In this document: positions 26,066 through 35,119 of the stretch, in pieces
How positions within the stretch are numbered: the stretch's first letter is position 1
Layout: every line of letters starts with the position of its first letter
Assembly (NCBI GenBank): GCA_002717365.1
Contig: PBDJ01000022.1
Location: 52,815-116,814, forward strand
Reading direction: 5' to 3'
Length of the DNA: 64,000 bases
Origin: Acidimicrobiaceae bacterium
Lineage (GTDB): Bacteria > Actinomycetota > Acidimicrobiia > Acidimicrobiales > MedAcidi-G1
Position numbers and translations under genes: made by a program
The notes under the pieces: generated by a model
Database searches by the model: none
The model's input: the letters and a program-made list of their open reading frames with translations, nothing else
What the model was told of the DNA's origin: nothing

Positions 26066-27124
26066 TCACCCACTGGTATCGGTAGGTCCTACATCTTTCG
26101 TTATGGGTGAGACCACCGGAACCCTCAGAAGTGCACCTCCCGACAGCATGAGCGTCAGGCCGATCAAACCGGTAATAAGCCAGGCTGAGTTCGGACTGAC
26201 GCGGCTCACGGTGTAGGTGAGGATGCCTACACCGACAGCACCCATGTAAATGATCCCCACCGCATGGGGAACCGCCATCCCCAACCTCACCAGGCGATGG
26301 CTCACGTGGTCTTGTCCACCTTGGAAGGGGCTTCCTCCGGCGGCCAGACGGGACACTGTAACGAGCGTGGTATCAAAAATTGCAGTCGAGCAGGCCAGTA
26401 CCGGCACCATCGCACTTGCTCCCCGACCGGACTCGAATCGCAACTTGATACCTAGGTACGCGACAAGAAAACCAATGAACAGTGATCCACCATCGCCCAT
26501 GTATATGCGAGCAGGGTGGAAGTTGTGTCGCAGAAAACCAACTGTGCACCCAGCCAGACCCACGGCGAGCGCCGCCACAAGGAACTGTCCGTTAGCGATA
26601 GCGACGGCGAAGATTGTCAGGCTGCTAATCGCAGCCAGACCTGCGGCTAGGCCATCCATGTTGTCGAGCAGGTTGAAAGCATTGGTGATGCCCACGATCC
26701 ACAGCACTGTGAGACCCAGATCAAGTACTCCAATGCCGCTGACTGTTACCCCTGTCCCGAGCGACCAGACGACAAGCGCGACTACTACCTCAGCGGCAAC
26801 CCGCCATAGAGGCGACACATGTCCCAGGTCATCGGCTAAGCCGACAACTGACAGAAGTACACCGAGCGTAAGAACGATGAAGAGTTCCCCACTGCCGCCG
26901 TGCGGAGCCTCAAGAATGGCGAAAACGACAACGGCCGTGGCAAAGGCCAGAACGATGGCAACACCACCCAGGTACGGCACAGCCGTGTGGTGGCTCTTGT
27001 GTTCACCCGGCTGGTCGAGCAGGTTCTCGCGGATGGCGATCCGCATGACAGAGGGGGTAAGCACGACGCACAGCGCTCCCGAACCGACAAACACCGCCAG
27101 GTACGCCCACCACTGACCCGTCAC
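26066..27124 (-). CDS. WecA/TagO/MraY-family polyprenyl-phosphate sugar-1-phosphate transferase
   Basis: 352 residues with about ten membrane segments. Signatures in order: 'DQPGEHKSHHTAVPYLGGVA', 'LSVVGLADDLGHVSPLWR' (the DD pair binding Mg2+), 'GITNAFNLLDNMDGLAAGLA' (NLxDxxDGL), 'RIYMGDGGSLFIGFLVAYL' and 'GGQDHVSHRLVRLG' (the HxxHR loop that reads the sugar). It transfers HexNAc-1-P from the UDP-sugar to undecaprenyl phosphate and starts a lipid-linked glycan. It is the only priming enzyme I see here. Followed upstream on the same strand by an SDR gene 15 bases away, so probably in an operon with it. Confidence 0.9.
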   Translation of the reverse strand: MTGQWWAYLAVFVGSGALCVVLTPSVMRIAIRENLLDQPGEHKSHHTAVPYLGGVAIVLAFATAVVVFAILEAPHGGSGELFIVLTLGVLLSVVGLADDLGHVSPLWRVAAEVVVALVVWSLGTGVTVSGIGVLDLGLTVLWIVGITNAFNLLDNMDGLAAGLAAISSLTIFAVAIANGQFLVAALAVGLAGCTVGFLRHNFHPARIYMGDGGSLFIGFLVAYLGIKLRFESGRGASAMVPVLACSTAIFDTTLVTVSRLAAGGSPFQGGQDHVSHRLVRLGMAVPHAVGIIYMGAVGVGILTYTVSRVSPNSAWLITGLIGLTLMLSGGALLRVPVVSPITKDVGPTDTSG

Positions 27125-27139
27125 GGAGTGACCAACCTC

Positions 27140-28099
27140 CTACGAGCGCTGATCCGCGATTACCGAAAGGATGATGTCGTCAAGACCAACTGACGGCTCG
27201 AAGCCAACGAGACGGTTGGCCCGGTTCGTGTTCGGGACTCGACGTTCCATGTCCTCGAAACCCTCTTCATAGGCATCGTCGTATGGGATGAACTCAAGGT
27301 GGCTTTCAGACTCGACAAGGTCGATGACCCGCTCTGCAAGGTCAACCATGGATATCTCATCAGAACCACCAAGGTTGAAAACCTTTCCAAAAGCATCAGG
27401 GTGCTCCGAAAGTGCAATGAGGCCGCTTACCACGTCACTGACGTGACAGAAGCAACGAGTCTGGGTGCCATCACCAAAGACCGTGATGGGCTGGTTCCGG
27501 AGCGCTTGACCGATGAAACGCGGCACCACCATGCCGTAACTGCCAGTCTGGCGGGGCCCAACGGTGTTGAAGAGTCGGACGATTACCGTCTCTAAGCCCT
27601 TTTCACGCCAGTAGGTATAGGCAAGGATCTCGTCAATAGCCTTGGCTTCCGAGTAGGACCAGCGGCTCTTGAGCGGAGAACCAAGGATTCGGTCGTCATC
27701 CTCGGAGAGGCTGTCGGAGGTATTCTTCCCGTAGATCTCAGAAGTCGAGGTGACAAGGATCCGCTTGCCGTACTTGTGGGCCTTTTCTATGACGGTCTCA
27801 GTGCCTCGGATGTTCGTCATGAGGCTCTCGAGAGGCCTCTCGACAATCAGGTTCACCCCGACCGCGGCGGCTAGATGGAAGACCGTGTCCACCCTTGAGA
27901 CAACGTGGTCGACCAGATCCGCGTTGAGGACCGAACCAAGGACAAACTCAGCATCTGGACTGCCGGTCAAATGTTCGATGTTTGCCAGGCGACCGGTAGA
28001 GAGGTCATCCAGCAGAACCACTTGGTCACCACGGTCAAGTAGCCGGTCGGCCAGGTGCGATCCAATGAAACCGGCTCCGCCGGTAACGAGGGCCCTCAT
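27140..28099 (-). CDS. Extended SDR, UDP-glucuronate decarboxylase/epimerase-like
   Basis: 319 residues. 'MRALVTGGAGFIGSHLADRL', 'RVDTVFHLAAAVGVNLIVE', 'RILVTSTSEIYGKNT' and 'WSYSEAKAIDEILAYTY' (Y-x-x-x-K form YSEAK) define the fold. 'LFNTVGPRQTGSYGMVVPRF' and the late 'YEEGFEDMERRVPNTNRA' are features I associate with UDP-xylose synthase-like and related decarboxylases or epimerases. The exact reaction cannot be fixed: a UXS needs an arginine and glutamate pair that I cannot confirm by eye. It stands in a minus-strand run asnB - GT4 - this gene - WecA-like gene. Confidence 0.75.
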   Translation of the reverse strand: MRALVTGGAGFIGSHLADRLLDRGDQVVLLDDLSTGRLANIEHLTGSPDAEFVLGSVLNADLVDHVVSRVDTVFHLAAAVGVNLIVERPLESLMTNIRGTETVIEKAHKYGKRILVTSTSEIYGKNTSDSLSEDDDRILGSPLKSRWSYSEAKAIDEILAYTYWREKGLETVIVRLFNTVGPRQTGSYGMVVPRFIGQALRNQPITVFGDGTQTRCFCHVSDVVSGLIALSEHPDAFGKVFNLGGSDEISMVDLAERVIDLVESESHLEFIPYDDAYEEGFEDMERRVPNTNRANRLVGFEPSVGLDDIILSVIADQRS

Positions 28100-28120
28100 T
28101 CTGCGAGCCTACCAATGGGG

Positions 28121-29299
28121 TCAACCGCGACCGGACTGTGGGCCACCGGCACCCAGAGCGCTCATCAGTCGATCGTAAAGCGCTGCGTGGTCGGCAATGA
28201 GACGCTCCACACTGAACTCTGCGTCAGCCCTCGCAAGAGCAGCCGCACCCATCTGATCCCGAAGATCGGGGTCGAGAAGTCTCAGCAACCCATCGGCAAC
28301 CGCTGCAGCCTCCGGGGCTACGACCAGGCCGGTCACACCATCTAGGACCACCTCCCCGGCGCTACCAACATCGGTAGTTACCGCTGGCACCCCTGCCATG
28401 GCCGCCTCGATGAGAGTGACGGGCATTCCTTCACTATCGGATGTGAGCACCACACAGTCAGAGGCCATATACAAGTCACCAATGTCGGGTTGCCAGCCGA
28501 GTAAGCGAACTGCCGAGCCGAGAGGCTCGGCTCGGAGTCTGGTTTTCTCCAACAAGTCACCTTCTCCGACCAGACCCAGTACGACATCAGGGCGATGGTC
28601 CAGAACTAGTGACATTGCATCTATCAGGCGATCGGGACGCTTGATAGCCGTCAGCCGGCCCACAAAGAGGACTACAGGTACATCAGATGGCAGGCCGAGT
28701 CGGGCTCGGGCCGACTCTCTGTCGCTAGTGGTGGCGCGGGCTACGCCTGGTGGAATGACCGTGTACTGGTCGTAGTTTCCAATCCCAGCTGCGACAAGGT
28801 CGTCCCGAACCCGCTCTCCCACCGCTACCAGAGCGGTCGTACCACGAGCCAGTAACCGCTCCACGACCACAAGGGTCCGAGAGACGAAGCGGCTGAAGTA
28901 TCCGTGGAGCAAGTGACCGTGGTAGGTGTGAACCCTCACAGGTACCCGAGAAGTCGCGGCCGCTAGACGACCGAGCAGCCCAGCCTTAGCCGTGTGCGTA
29001 TGGACAATGTCAGGCTGGAAGTCGCGTATTGCCCGCCGGATTGCGATAAACGCTCGGAGGTCGTCGCTGAACCTAACAGAGCGACCCAAAGTCGGAATCC
29101 GCATCAACGGCAGATCGGGATCACGAAGGTCCACGAAATCGGCCTCACCTTCTCCAACGTCACCGACAATCAGCCGGGTCTCGAACCGGCTGGCGTCGAG
29201 TCCGCGGGGTAGGACACTGACCTGCCACGCCGGACCACCGACGTTCATTCGGGCGATCACCCGCAGAATCCGGACCGGGTGGCTCTCAAGGGGACTCAC
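28121..29299 (-). CDS. Glycosyltransferase family 4
   Basis: 392 residues from the GTG at 29299, whose bases overlap the asnB stop as GTGA and which has GGAGG seven bases upstream (29311-29307); the longer ATG at 29320 is less likely. GT-B fold: 'ILRVIARMNVGGPAWQVSVL', 'IVHTHTAKAGLLGRLAA', 'VVLFVGRLTAIKRPDRLIDA' and 'VLTSDSEGMPVTLIEAAMAG' (donor-binding E-x7-E with SEGMPVTLIEA). It acts in the cytoplasm on the growing glycan. The start overlap means coupling to asnB. Confidence 0.9.
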   Translation of the reverse strand: MSPLESHPVRILRVIARMNVGGPAWQVSVLPRGLDASRFETRLIVGDVGEGEADFVDLRDPDLPLMRIPTLGRSVRFSDDLRAFIAIRRAIRDFQPDIVHTHTAKAGLLGRLAAATSRVPVRVHTYHGHLLHGYFSRFVSRTLVVVERLLARGTTALVAVGERVRDDLVAAGIGNYDQYTVIPPGVARATTSDRESARARLGLPSDVPVVLFVGRLTAIKRPDRLIDAMSLVLDHRPDVVLGLVGEGDLLEKTRLRAEPLGSAVRLLGWQPDIGDLYMASDCVVLTSDSEGMPVTLIEAAMAGVPAVTTDVGSAGEVVLDGVTGLVVAPEAAAVADGLLRLLDPDLRDQMGAAALARADAEFSVERLIADHAALYDRLMSALGAGGPQSGRG

Positions 29300-31230
29300 C
29301 CAGTTTCCTCCACTAACCACGCCTGAAACATGAGGAGCGACCAGACCTGGAAGGTCAGATCAGCTTGCCCATCGCGATGGGTCGTCCACCGCTGGCGGAC
29401 GACTGTTGGATCCAAGAACCCCTGCTCCTTCACGAGTGCAGGATCCAGAAGTTCGTCGGCCCAGGAGCGGAGCGGACCCCGCAACCAGTGGCCTATTGGA
29501 ACACCGAACCCCATCTTGGGCCGGTCGATGAGGTGATCCGGCAGCGAACGCCTTAGCAACTCCCGAAGTACCCACTTTCCTTGCCTCTTACGAACCCTGT
29601 GGTCGTGAGGCAAACCCCATGCAAACCGGAACAGATCCGGATCGAGAAATGGCGCACGAACCTCGAGACCCACCGCCATAGAGGCTCGATCCACCTTGGT
29701 TAGAAGGTCACCCGGGAGATAGGACAATGTGTCTAGAAGCATCGCCCGCTCGAACGGTGCCATGGACTCCATCTTCGAAGTTAGGGGCTCGGCAGACTCG
29801 GGCACCGACTCCAGAGGGGCGATAACCAGGCCGTCGGACTGGCCCTGGATTGACATAAGCGAGGCGTATGCGTCCTGTGCCTCATCGGCTACCAGCAGGC
29901 GAGCCACCTTATGCATCCGGTAACCGGTTCGGTGACGAAGGCCGGACGGAACCATAGGACGGGGAAGGAGACGACCGAGACGGTCCCATGAATCCACCGG
30001 CAGTCGTTCAACTGTCGAACCAAGTGCTCGTCGGATGCTCCCAGGTAGGACCCGACGCAACCGATCCAGACGTTCAACCTGCTGATAGCGGTCGTATCCA
30101 CCGAACAACTCGTCGGCGCCATCACCCGAGAGGGCCACGGTGACATGTTCACGGGCCATCTGGCTCACAAGGTAAGTAGGTATCTGGGAGGAATCTGCAA
30201 ACGGCTCATCAAATACACGCGGAAGATCAGGGATCACCTGCATGGCATCATCAGGGCTGACAACAAGGTCCGTATGGTCCGTACCGAGTGCGGCAGCTAC
30301 CTCGGCCGCGTATCCGGACTCGTCATAGGACGCCTCGCTGAACCCAATAGTGAACGTCCGGACAGGGTCAGACGACCGTCGCTGCATCGAGGCAACAACC
30401 GATGAGGAATCGACTCCACCGGAAAGAAATGCTCCAAGCGGCACGTCAGAGATCATCTGCGAGTGGACCGCGTCGTCAAGCACCGTTTCTAAATGATCGA
30501 CTGTGTCAACGCCGTCCGGTAGCGACAACGCCGATCCGACGACGTCCAGTACCGACCAATAGGGTTCCGGATCAGAGACGCCGGCCCGGTCGCTAACACA
30601 GAGATAGTGCGCCGGTGGCAGTTTGTGTACCCCCTCATAGATAGTCATGGGTGATGGCACGTTTGTCCAACGGAAGTACTCCGCCAGGGCCTGTCGGTCG
30701 ATGTCTGGGTTGAAATCAGGTACGGCCCGTAGCGCCTTCAACTCGGAACCAAATACGACCGCACCCCGGTGCTGGCCGTAGTAGAGGGGTTTTTCACCGA
30801 ACCGGTCGCGGGCAAGCCAGAGTTCCGACTCTTTTGCATCCCAGCAGCCGAAGGCGAACATTCCCTTTATCGCCCTCAGGGTCTCAGGAACTCCGTGTCT
30901 TGAAATGTGTTCGACGAGAACCTCGGTATCGGAGTGCCCCCTCCATCGAACCGAAGGGAGGCGATCACGCAGAAAATCAGAGTTGTAAATCTCTCCGTTG
31001 TACGTGATCGTCCATCGTCCGTTGGCTGACGACATGGGCTGGCTGCCTGCTTGAGAGAGGTCGACAATGGCAAGCCGGGAATGGCCAAAACCCACTTCTC
31101 CGCTGGGCGCCACCCAGATATCCGAATAGTCGGGCCCGCGGTGACGCAGAGCATCCGTCATGTCTTCGAGCACCGATGTGAGGTCTGCCATCCTCCGACC
31201 CGACTGAAAGACCCCGCACACGCCACACAC
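29296..31230 (-). CDS. asnB: Asparagine synthetase, glutamine-hydrolysing type, in glycan locus
   Basis: 644 residues from a GTG at 31230, chosen because it puts the catalytic cysteine at position 2 (MCGVCGVFQ). The glutaminase domain has 'DALRHRGPDYSDIWV', 'GHSRLAIVDLSQAGSQPM' and 'YNGEIYN'. The synthetase domain has 'LGAFLSGGVDSSSVVASM' (the PP-loop SGGxDSS) and 'LDTLSYLPGDLLTKVDRAS'. Ntn-type amidotransferase: ammonia from glutamine is delivered to an AMP-activated carboxylate. In surface-glycan loci such homologues often amidate uronic acids rather than make asparagine; that role here is inference from context. Confidence 0.9.
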   Translation of the reverse strand: MCGVCGVFQSGRRMADLTSVLEDMTDALRHRGPDYSDIWVAPSGEVGFGHSRLAIVDLSQAGSQPMSSANGRWTITYNGEIYNSDFLRDRLPSVRWRGHSDTEVLVEHISRHGVPETLRAIKGMFAFGCWDAKESELWLARDRFGEKPLYYGQHRGAVVFGSELKALRAVPDFNPDIDRQALAEYFRWTNVPSPMTIYEGVHKLPPAHYLCVSDRAGVSDPEPYWSVLDVVGSALSLPDGVDTVDHLETVLDDAVHSQMISDVPLGAFLSGGVDSSSVVASMQRRSSDPVRTFTIGFSEASYDESGYAAEVAAALGTDHTDLVVSPDDAMQVIPDLPRVFDEPFADSSQIPTYLVSQMAREHVTVALSGDGADELFGGYDRYQQVERLDRLRRVLPGSIRRALGSTVERLPVDSWDRLGRLLPRPMVPSGLRHRTGYRMHKVARLLVADEAQDAYASLMSIQGQSDGLVIAPLESVPESAEPLTSKMESMAPFERAMLLDTLSYLPGDLLTKVDRASMAVGLEVRAPFLDPDLFRFAWGLPHDHRVRKRQGKWVLRELLRRSLPDHLIDRPKMGFGVPIGHWLRGPLRSWADELLDPALVKEQGFLDPTVVRQRWTTHRDGQADLTFQVWSLLMFQAWLVEETG

Positions 31231-31418
31231 GTGATTCACCCACCTCCGCGATCGACTCAAGGTCTCAATGGCGTCGTACACCCCGGAGGCTAGTGTGGCC
31301 CCCGGTTGTCAGCGTTGGCAGGTCCATCACGGTGATCCGTTTCCTGCGGACCAGGGGTCACGGGTCTAGATCCGGTGATTGGTTATTTCGCACCAGCCGA
31401 GAAGGGCTTCGGTCGTCC

Positions 31419-32564
31419 ATGAGAACTATCGCCATCTTCTACTCTCCCGGGCTCGGCGGTTCTTGGCACATACATAACGCTCTGATGGACCCCGGCGAAC
31501 GTCGAAAGATCATTCATGTTTTCGTCGGCAATCCTCTTCCCACCTCCATTGATCTGATCGATGCGGTAGCAACGCGGAATCTCGACCACGTCTTCATTCC
31601 ATACCATTCCCGCCGAAGCCTCTTCCTGGCAATCCTGCGAGCACGACAGGTACTCAAATCACAGGGCGTTCAGGTGGTCCACGGTCACGGTATCGAGGCC
31701 ACGATGATCGGTCTGGTCGCAGCGCTCACTGTCGGAATCCAAGAACGGATCCATACGCGTCATCACGCGACCATGCACCACGAGGGAGGCCCAAGGCGCG
31801 GTGTTATAGCCGACCGAGTAGCGAATTATTTATCAACAACAATTATGGCTACCTGTTCGAATGTCTCGAACTGCCTCGAAAACCTGGAGAAGGTTGATCC
31901 TGCCAAGATCAAAACTCTGGAGTACAGACTCGATATCGCGGGGTTCGGCAAGGTCTCTGATAGCCGAGTTGCAGCCATACGTTCTCGATACGGGCTCCTA
32001 CCCTCTCAGACGGTTGTGGGAATGATCACAAGGTTTGTCTGGTGGAAGGGAGTCGAGTTTGGCGTCGAAGCTTTCTCTCGGTACCTAGCCACCGATCCCG
32101 ATGCAGTACTCGTTATTGCCAAAGCGGTCGGGCCCCATGGTCCAGTAGTCCGACAACTTCTGGACTCTCTACCTGAGCATAGTTATCGGCTCGTTGAACA
32201 CGAAGATGACGTTCAAGCTCTTTACGGCGCGTTTGATTTTCTCATGCACCTTCCGGTCTCACCTGGAGTCGAAGCATGGGGTCAGGTTTACGCAGAGGCA
32301 ATGGCTGCAGGAATTCCCATGGTCTGCACACGTGCGGGCATCGGAATTGATGTTCTGGAAGACGGAGTCAACTGCGTATTGGTCGACTATCGGGATGCCA
32401 ACTCGACCTATGACGGGCTTGTCCGACTAGCAGCGGACGAACACCTCCGGTCATCGATAGTTGCCAACGGCCGTAGAGATGCAATGCGCTATATGCGCAC
32501 TCCGGAACTGAACACCCTTGATTTTGTCTACGGATTCTCAACCACCCAAGAAACCGACGTGTAG
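31419..32564 (+). CDS. Glycosyltransferase family 4-like
   Basis: 381 residues from the ATG at 31419; the open frame reaches upstream to 31293 but the conserved start is 'MRTIAIFYSPGLGGSWHIH'. 'QVVHGHGIEATMIGLVAAL', 'VGMITRFVWWKGVEFGVEAF' and 'GVEAWGQVYAEAMAAGIPMV' (the position of the E-x7-E motif, here with AWGQVYAEAMAAG) mark a divergent GT4. Donor unknown. It is divergent from asnB and convergent, eight bases apart, with the acyltransferase gene. Confidence 0.8.
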   Translation: MRTIAIFYSPGLGGSWHIHNALMDPGERRKIIHVFVGNPLPTSIDLIDAVATRNLDHVFIPYHSRRSLFLAILRARQVLKSQGVQVVHGHGIEATMIGLVAALTVGIQERIHTRHHATMHHEGGPRRGVIADRVANYLSTTIMATCSNVSNCLENLEKVDPAKIKTLEYRLDIAGFGKVSDSRVAAIRSRYGLLPSQTVVGMITRFVWWKGVEFGVEAFSRYLATDPDAVLVIAKAVGPHGPVVRQLLDSLPEHSYRLVEHEDDVQALYGAFDFLMHLPVSPGVEAWGQVYAEAMAAGIPMVCTRAGIGIDVLEDGVNCVLVDYRDANSTYDGLVRLAADEHLRSSIVANGRRDAMRYMRTPELNTLDFVYGFSTTQETDV

Positions 32565-32572
32565 TCGGAGAC

Positions 32573-34543
32573 TCAAGGAATCTCGCCTCCAAGGATTTCC
32601 ACGAGGGACGGAGCGAGCAGGAGCGCCCCAGCTCTCGAGAGATGATTGGTGTCGGTGTAGTACTCGGTGCCGTCAACTGCTGTCCGGCAGATGCTCCGAT
32701 CGCAAAACACTTCGTAGGGATCAAGGATGTCAACCTCGTCATATTCTGCTGCTAGTTCAGTCTCAAGTCCGAAGAGCCATGCTCGTCCCTCGCGGCTGCG
32801 AACAGCATCGGTTGACCTGTCTGCATCAGGCCGAACAATGATTGAACGGGAAATCGAATCGTCATCTCCTTGTGGATACGAGGAAATGAGGACTACCGGC
32901 ACCCCAATATCGTTTAAAGCCTCGAACATGCCGACCAGGCCCGAAGTCCAGCGTCGGCGGCTCTCGGGTTCGTCGCCGACGTACCCATATGACCAGTTCG
33001 AGATGATGACCGCACTAGGCCTAGTTGAAATAGCAAACTCTGTTACGGCTGACCTGAACTCTTTACACCCCGCCCAATCTCCAGGTAATTCCATGTCTTC
33101 GACTGGATACACGAATGCACAGCCGTTCAGCGTCGCCACCGTCGTGTCATATCCCAGTTCTCCCGCAGCTTCGATGACGCCATCGGCCACGGCCCATGAC
33201 TGCGAATCTCCAGCTAGAAGAACTACTCCCCTTGAATTCTCGACTTCCCAAGTGCAGGAAGATGGGGTGAACTCTCCATGATCGCAATCGTTCTGCACAA
33301 CGAGGTGAGCGCCGGTCGGCCAGTCAAGTCCCCATCCGGATCGAGACCCAACAGTCAGGACTGTGGCCACTAATCCAGGAACAAGTAACGAGACAACTAA
33401 GAGCCCCACTACTCGGCGACCGCTTAGTCGCACGGATCGTATGATCGGCGACTCTAGATACCGCCACGATAGGTACGCAGGGACAAGAGACAGGCCGACT
33501 GCAGCCAACAGGACCCACCAACTGTCAGAAAAGTACAGGCGGGTGAACACGACCACCGGCCAGTGCCAGAGGTACCAGGAGTAGGAGAGATCACCGACCC
33601 ATACAAGGAGCGGATGCTCCAGCATGGTTCGCCCATCAGACCGTCGAGTTGACCCCGAGAGAATGAGTGCTGCAGCGCCGGCCACCGGGAGTAAGACCAC
33701 AAAGCCGGGAAAGATCCACTCCTCTGAGATGGTCAAGGCCGATCCGATGATCAATACGAACCCGACCCCACTAAGGCGGGCTAGTAGCCACTTAGGGAGG
33801 CGACTGAGTTGAGGGGCTAGGAGAACAAGGAGTGCTCCAACTGCGAATTCCCACGCTCGCGTAAACGACGAGTAGAAGGCAAAGAGGCGGGATGGTCCGC
33901 CAATCAGTGGAATGTCAACAAGACTGTAAGAGGCTAAAACCGAAAGCAGAATCGACGGTATTAGGAACACGCCCGCCACAATCCATGCTGCAATCGACCT
34001 GTTCGTTCCTTGACGGCGTGCAAGGGACCAGCCAACTGCTATAGCGGCGGGGAACACGAGAAAGAACTGCTCCTCTACCGATAACGACCAGATGTGCAGA
34101 AGAGGATTGTTCTCTGCTATCGGAGAGAAGTAGTCGCCGATTGAACGGAAGATCACAAAGTTGGCGACGAAGGCGGTGGCTCCAAACGCTGTCTTCGCAG
34201 TCTCCTGCTGAGGACCATTTGGAGATTGGAAGAGAATCGATGCAATCACGGTTGCCGCCGTGAGTAGCGCGAGCGCAGGCAGAAGTCGCCTCACCCGGCG
34301 CGCATAAAATCGTCTGAAACTGATTCCGCCGGTACTGGTCCATTCGCGCTGAAGCGACCCCGCTATCACGTAGCCGGAGATCACGAAGAATACGTCTACA
34401 CCAATGAACCCCCCGGGCAAGACTGCCGCTGCGTGATAGAGCAAAACTAGGATGACCGCAACGCCGCGAAGCCCCTGGATATCGCTCCGGTATCCGGAAA
34501 GGGACGGACCGATCACCGTCCTGTGATCCAAGCCACGTTCCAT
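32573..34543 (-). CDS. OafA/YrhL-type membrane acyltransferase with C-terminal SGNH domain
   Basis: 656 residues. The AT-3 domain starts with 'SDIQGLRGVAVILVLLYHA', containing the conserved R and H, then 'VDVFFVISGYVIAGSLQRE' and 'RRFYARRVRRLLPALALL', followed by about ten membrane segments. After a short extracytoplasmic linker the SGNH-like domain has 'VVLLAGDSQSWAVADGVIE' (GDS block), 'IISNWSYGYVGDE' and 'YYTDTNHLSRAGALLLA' (DxxH catalytic pair). Such two-domain enzymes O-acetylate surface polysaccharides with acetyl-CoA from the cytoplasm. The sugar target is unknown. Confidence 0.9.
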   Translation of the reverse strand: MERGLDHRTVIGPSLSGYRSDIQGLRGVAVILVLLYHAAAVLPGGFIGVDVFFVISGYVIAGSLQREWTSTGGISFRRFYARRVRRLLPALALLTAATVIASILFQSPNGPQQETAKTAFGATAFVANFVIFRSIGDYFSPIAENNPLLHIWSLSVEEQFFLVFPAAIAVGWSLARRQGTNRSIAAWIVAGVFLIPSILLSVLASYSLVDIPLIGGPSRLFAFYSSFTRAWEFAVGALLVLLAPQLSRLPKWLLARLSGVGFVLIIGSALTISEEWIFPGFVVLLPVAGAAALILSGSTRRSDGRTMLEHPLLVWVGDLSYSWYLWHWPVVVFTRLYFSDSWWVLLAAVGLSLVPAYLSWRYLESPIIRSVRLSGRRVVGLLVVSLLVPGLVATVLTVGSRSGWGLDWPTGAHLVVQNDCDHGEFTPSSCTWEVENSRGVVLLAGDSQSWAVADGVIEAAGELGYDTTVATLNGCAFVYPVEDMELPGDWAGCKEFRSAVTEFAISTRPSAVIISNWSYGYVGDEPESRRRWTSGLVGMFEALNDIGVPVVLISSYPQGDDDSISRSIIVRPDADRSTDAVRSREGRAWLFGLETELAAEYDEVDILDPYEVFCDRSICRTAVDGTEYYTDTNHLSRAGALLLAPSLVEILGGEIP

Positions 34544-35119
34544 CTCAGCGCCCCAGCAAGGGTTACGCAGTCAGCTTGAAGGCTGACGGTGAGAGCCTGA
34601 GTAAAGACGAAAGCGTCGCCTCGAACCTCATTGGCCTTGGCAATCCGTAGGCAAACTGTTGATCACTACGCCACCATCGATACAAGGCCAACCGACAAGT
34701 GGCCGAACAAGATTGACGCTAATCGAGCCTACGTCTGCGGTTACGAGAACCTTCATCGTTGAGAGTCGAACATGGTTGTCCCGTACGCGCTAGCAACTGA
34801 GAATCGCAACAATATCTGGTCGGCGAATGACAGAACCTCTTCGTAACCGACTCTCAGTGCTCTGACTTTCGACCGTGCCTACGGAGGTTCATCTCGTAGT
34901 CCATCTTGTGGGCGAGGACCTGGGAGGCTTGACCCGCGACGCCCTCTACTATCGGCCTGTGGACCTAGGTTTCGACACTGTGGGCAAATAGGACTGGCAA
35001 GGCTGCCTATCGTCGAATGGTCGGCGACACCTCGAGGATCTAAAGTCGGATGCAACAATCTTGGTCGACGACCCATCGATCGTGTAGTTCGCTTCCCCAG
35101 CCTCTCGGTTGGAGTAACA
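34544..35119. other. 576-base stretch without a confident gene
   Basis: It lies upstream of both the acyltransferase (minus) and the NodB deacetylase (plus), so it must contain both promoters. On the minus strand, near 34960-34864, a frame reads 'GQASQVLAHKMDYEMNLRRH' and then GRKSEH-stop, closed upstream by a stop at about 34970. It looks like the C-terminal end of a lost gene, but I do not recognise the family. A GACG-AAAG-CGTC mini-hairpin occurs near 34600. Nothing else was seen. Confidence 0.4.

Noticed and set aside
26025-26100. Inverted-repeat terminator between the epimerase and the WecA-like gene
   Set aside because: Only a five-pair CCAGT/ACTGG stem with a 14-base loop that overlaps the coding end; not convincing.
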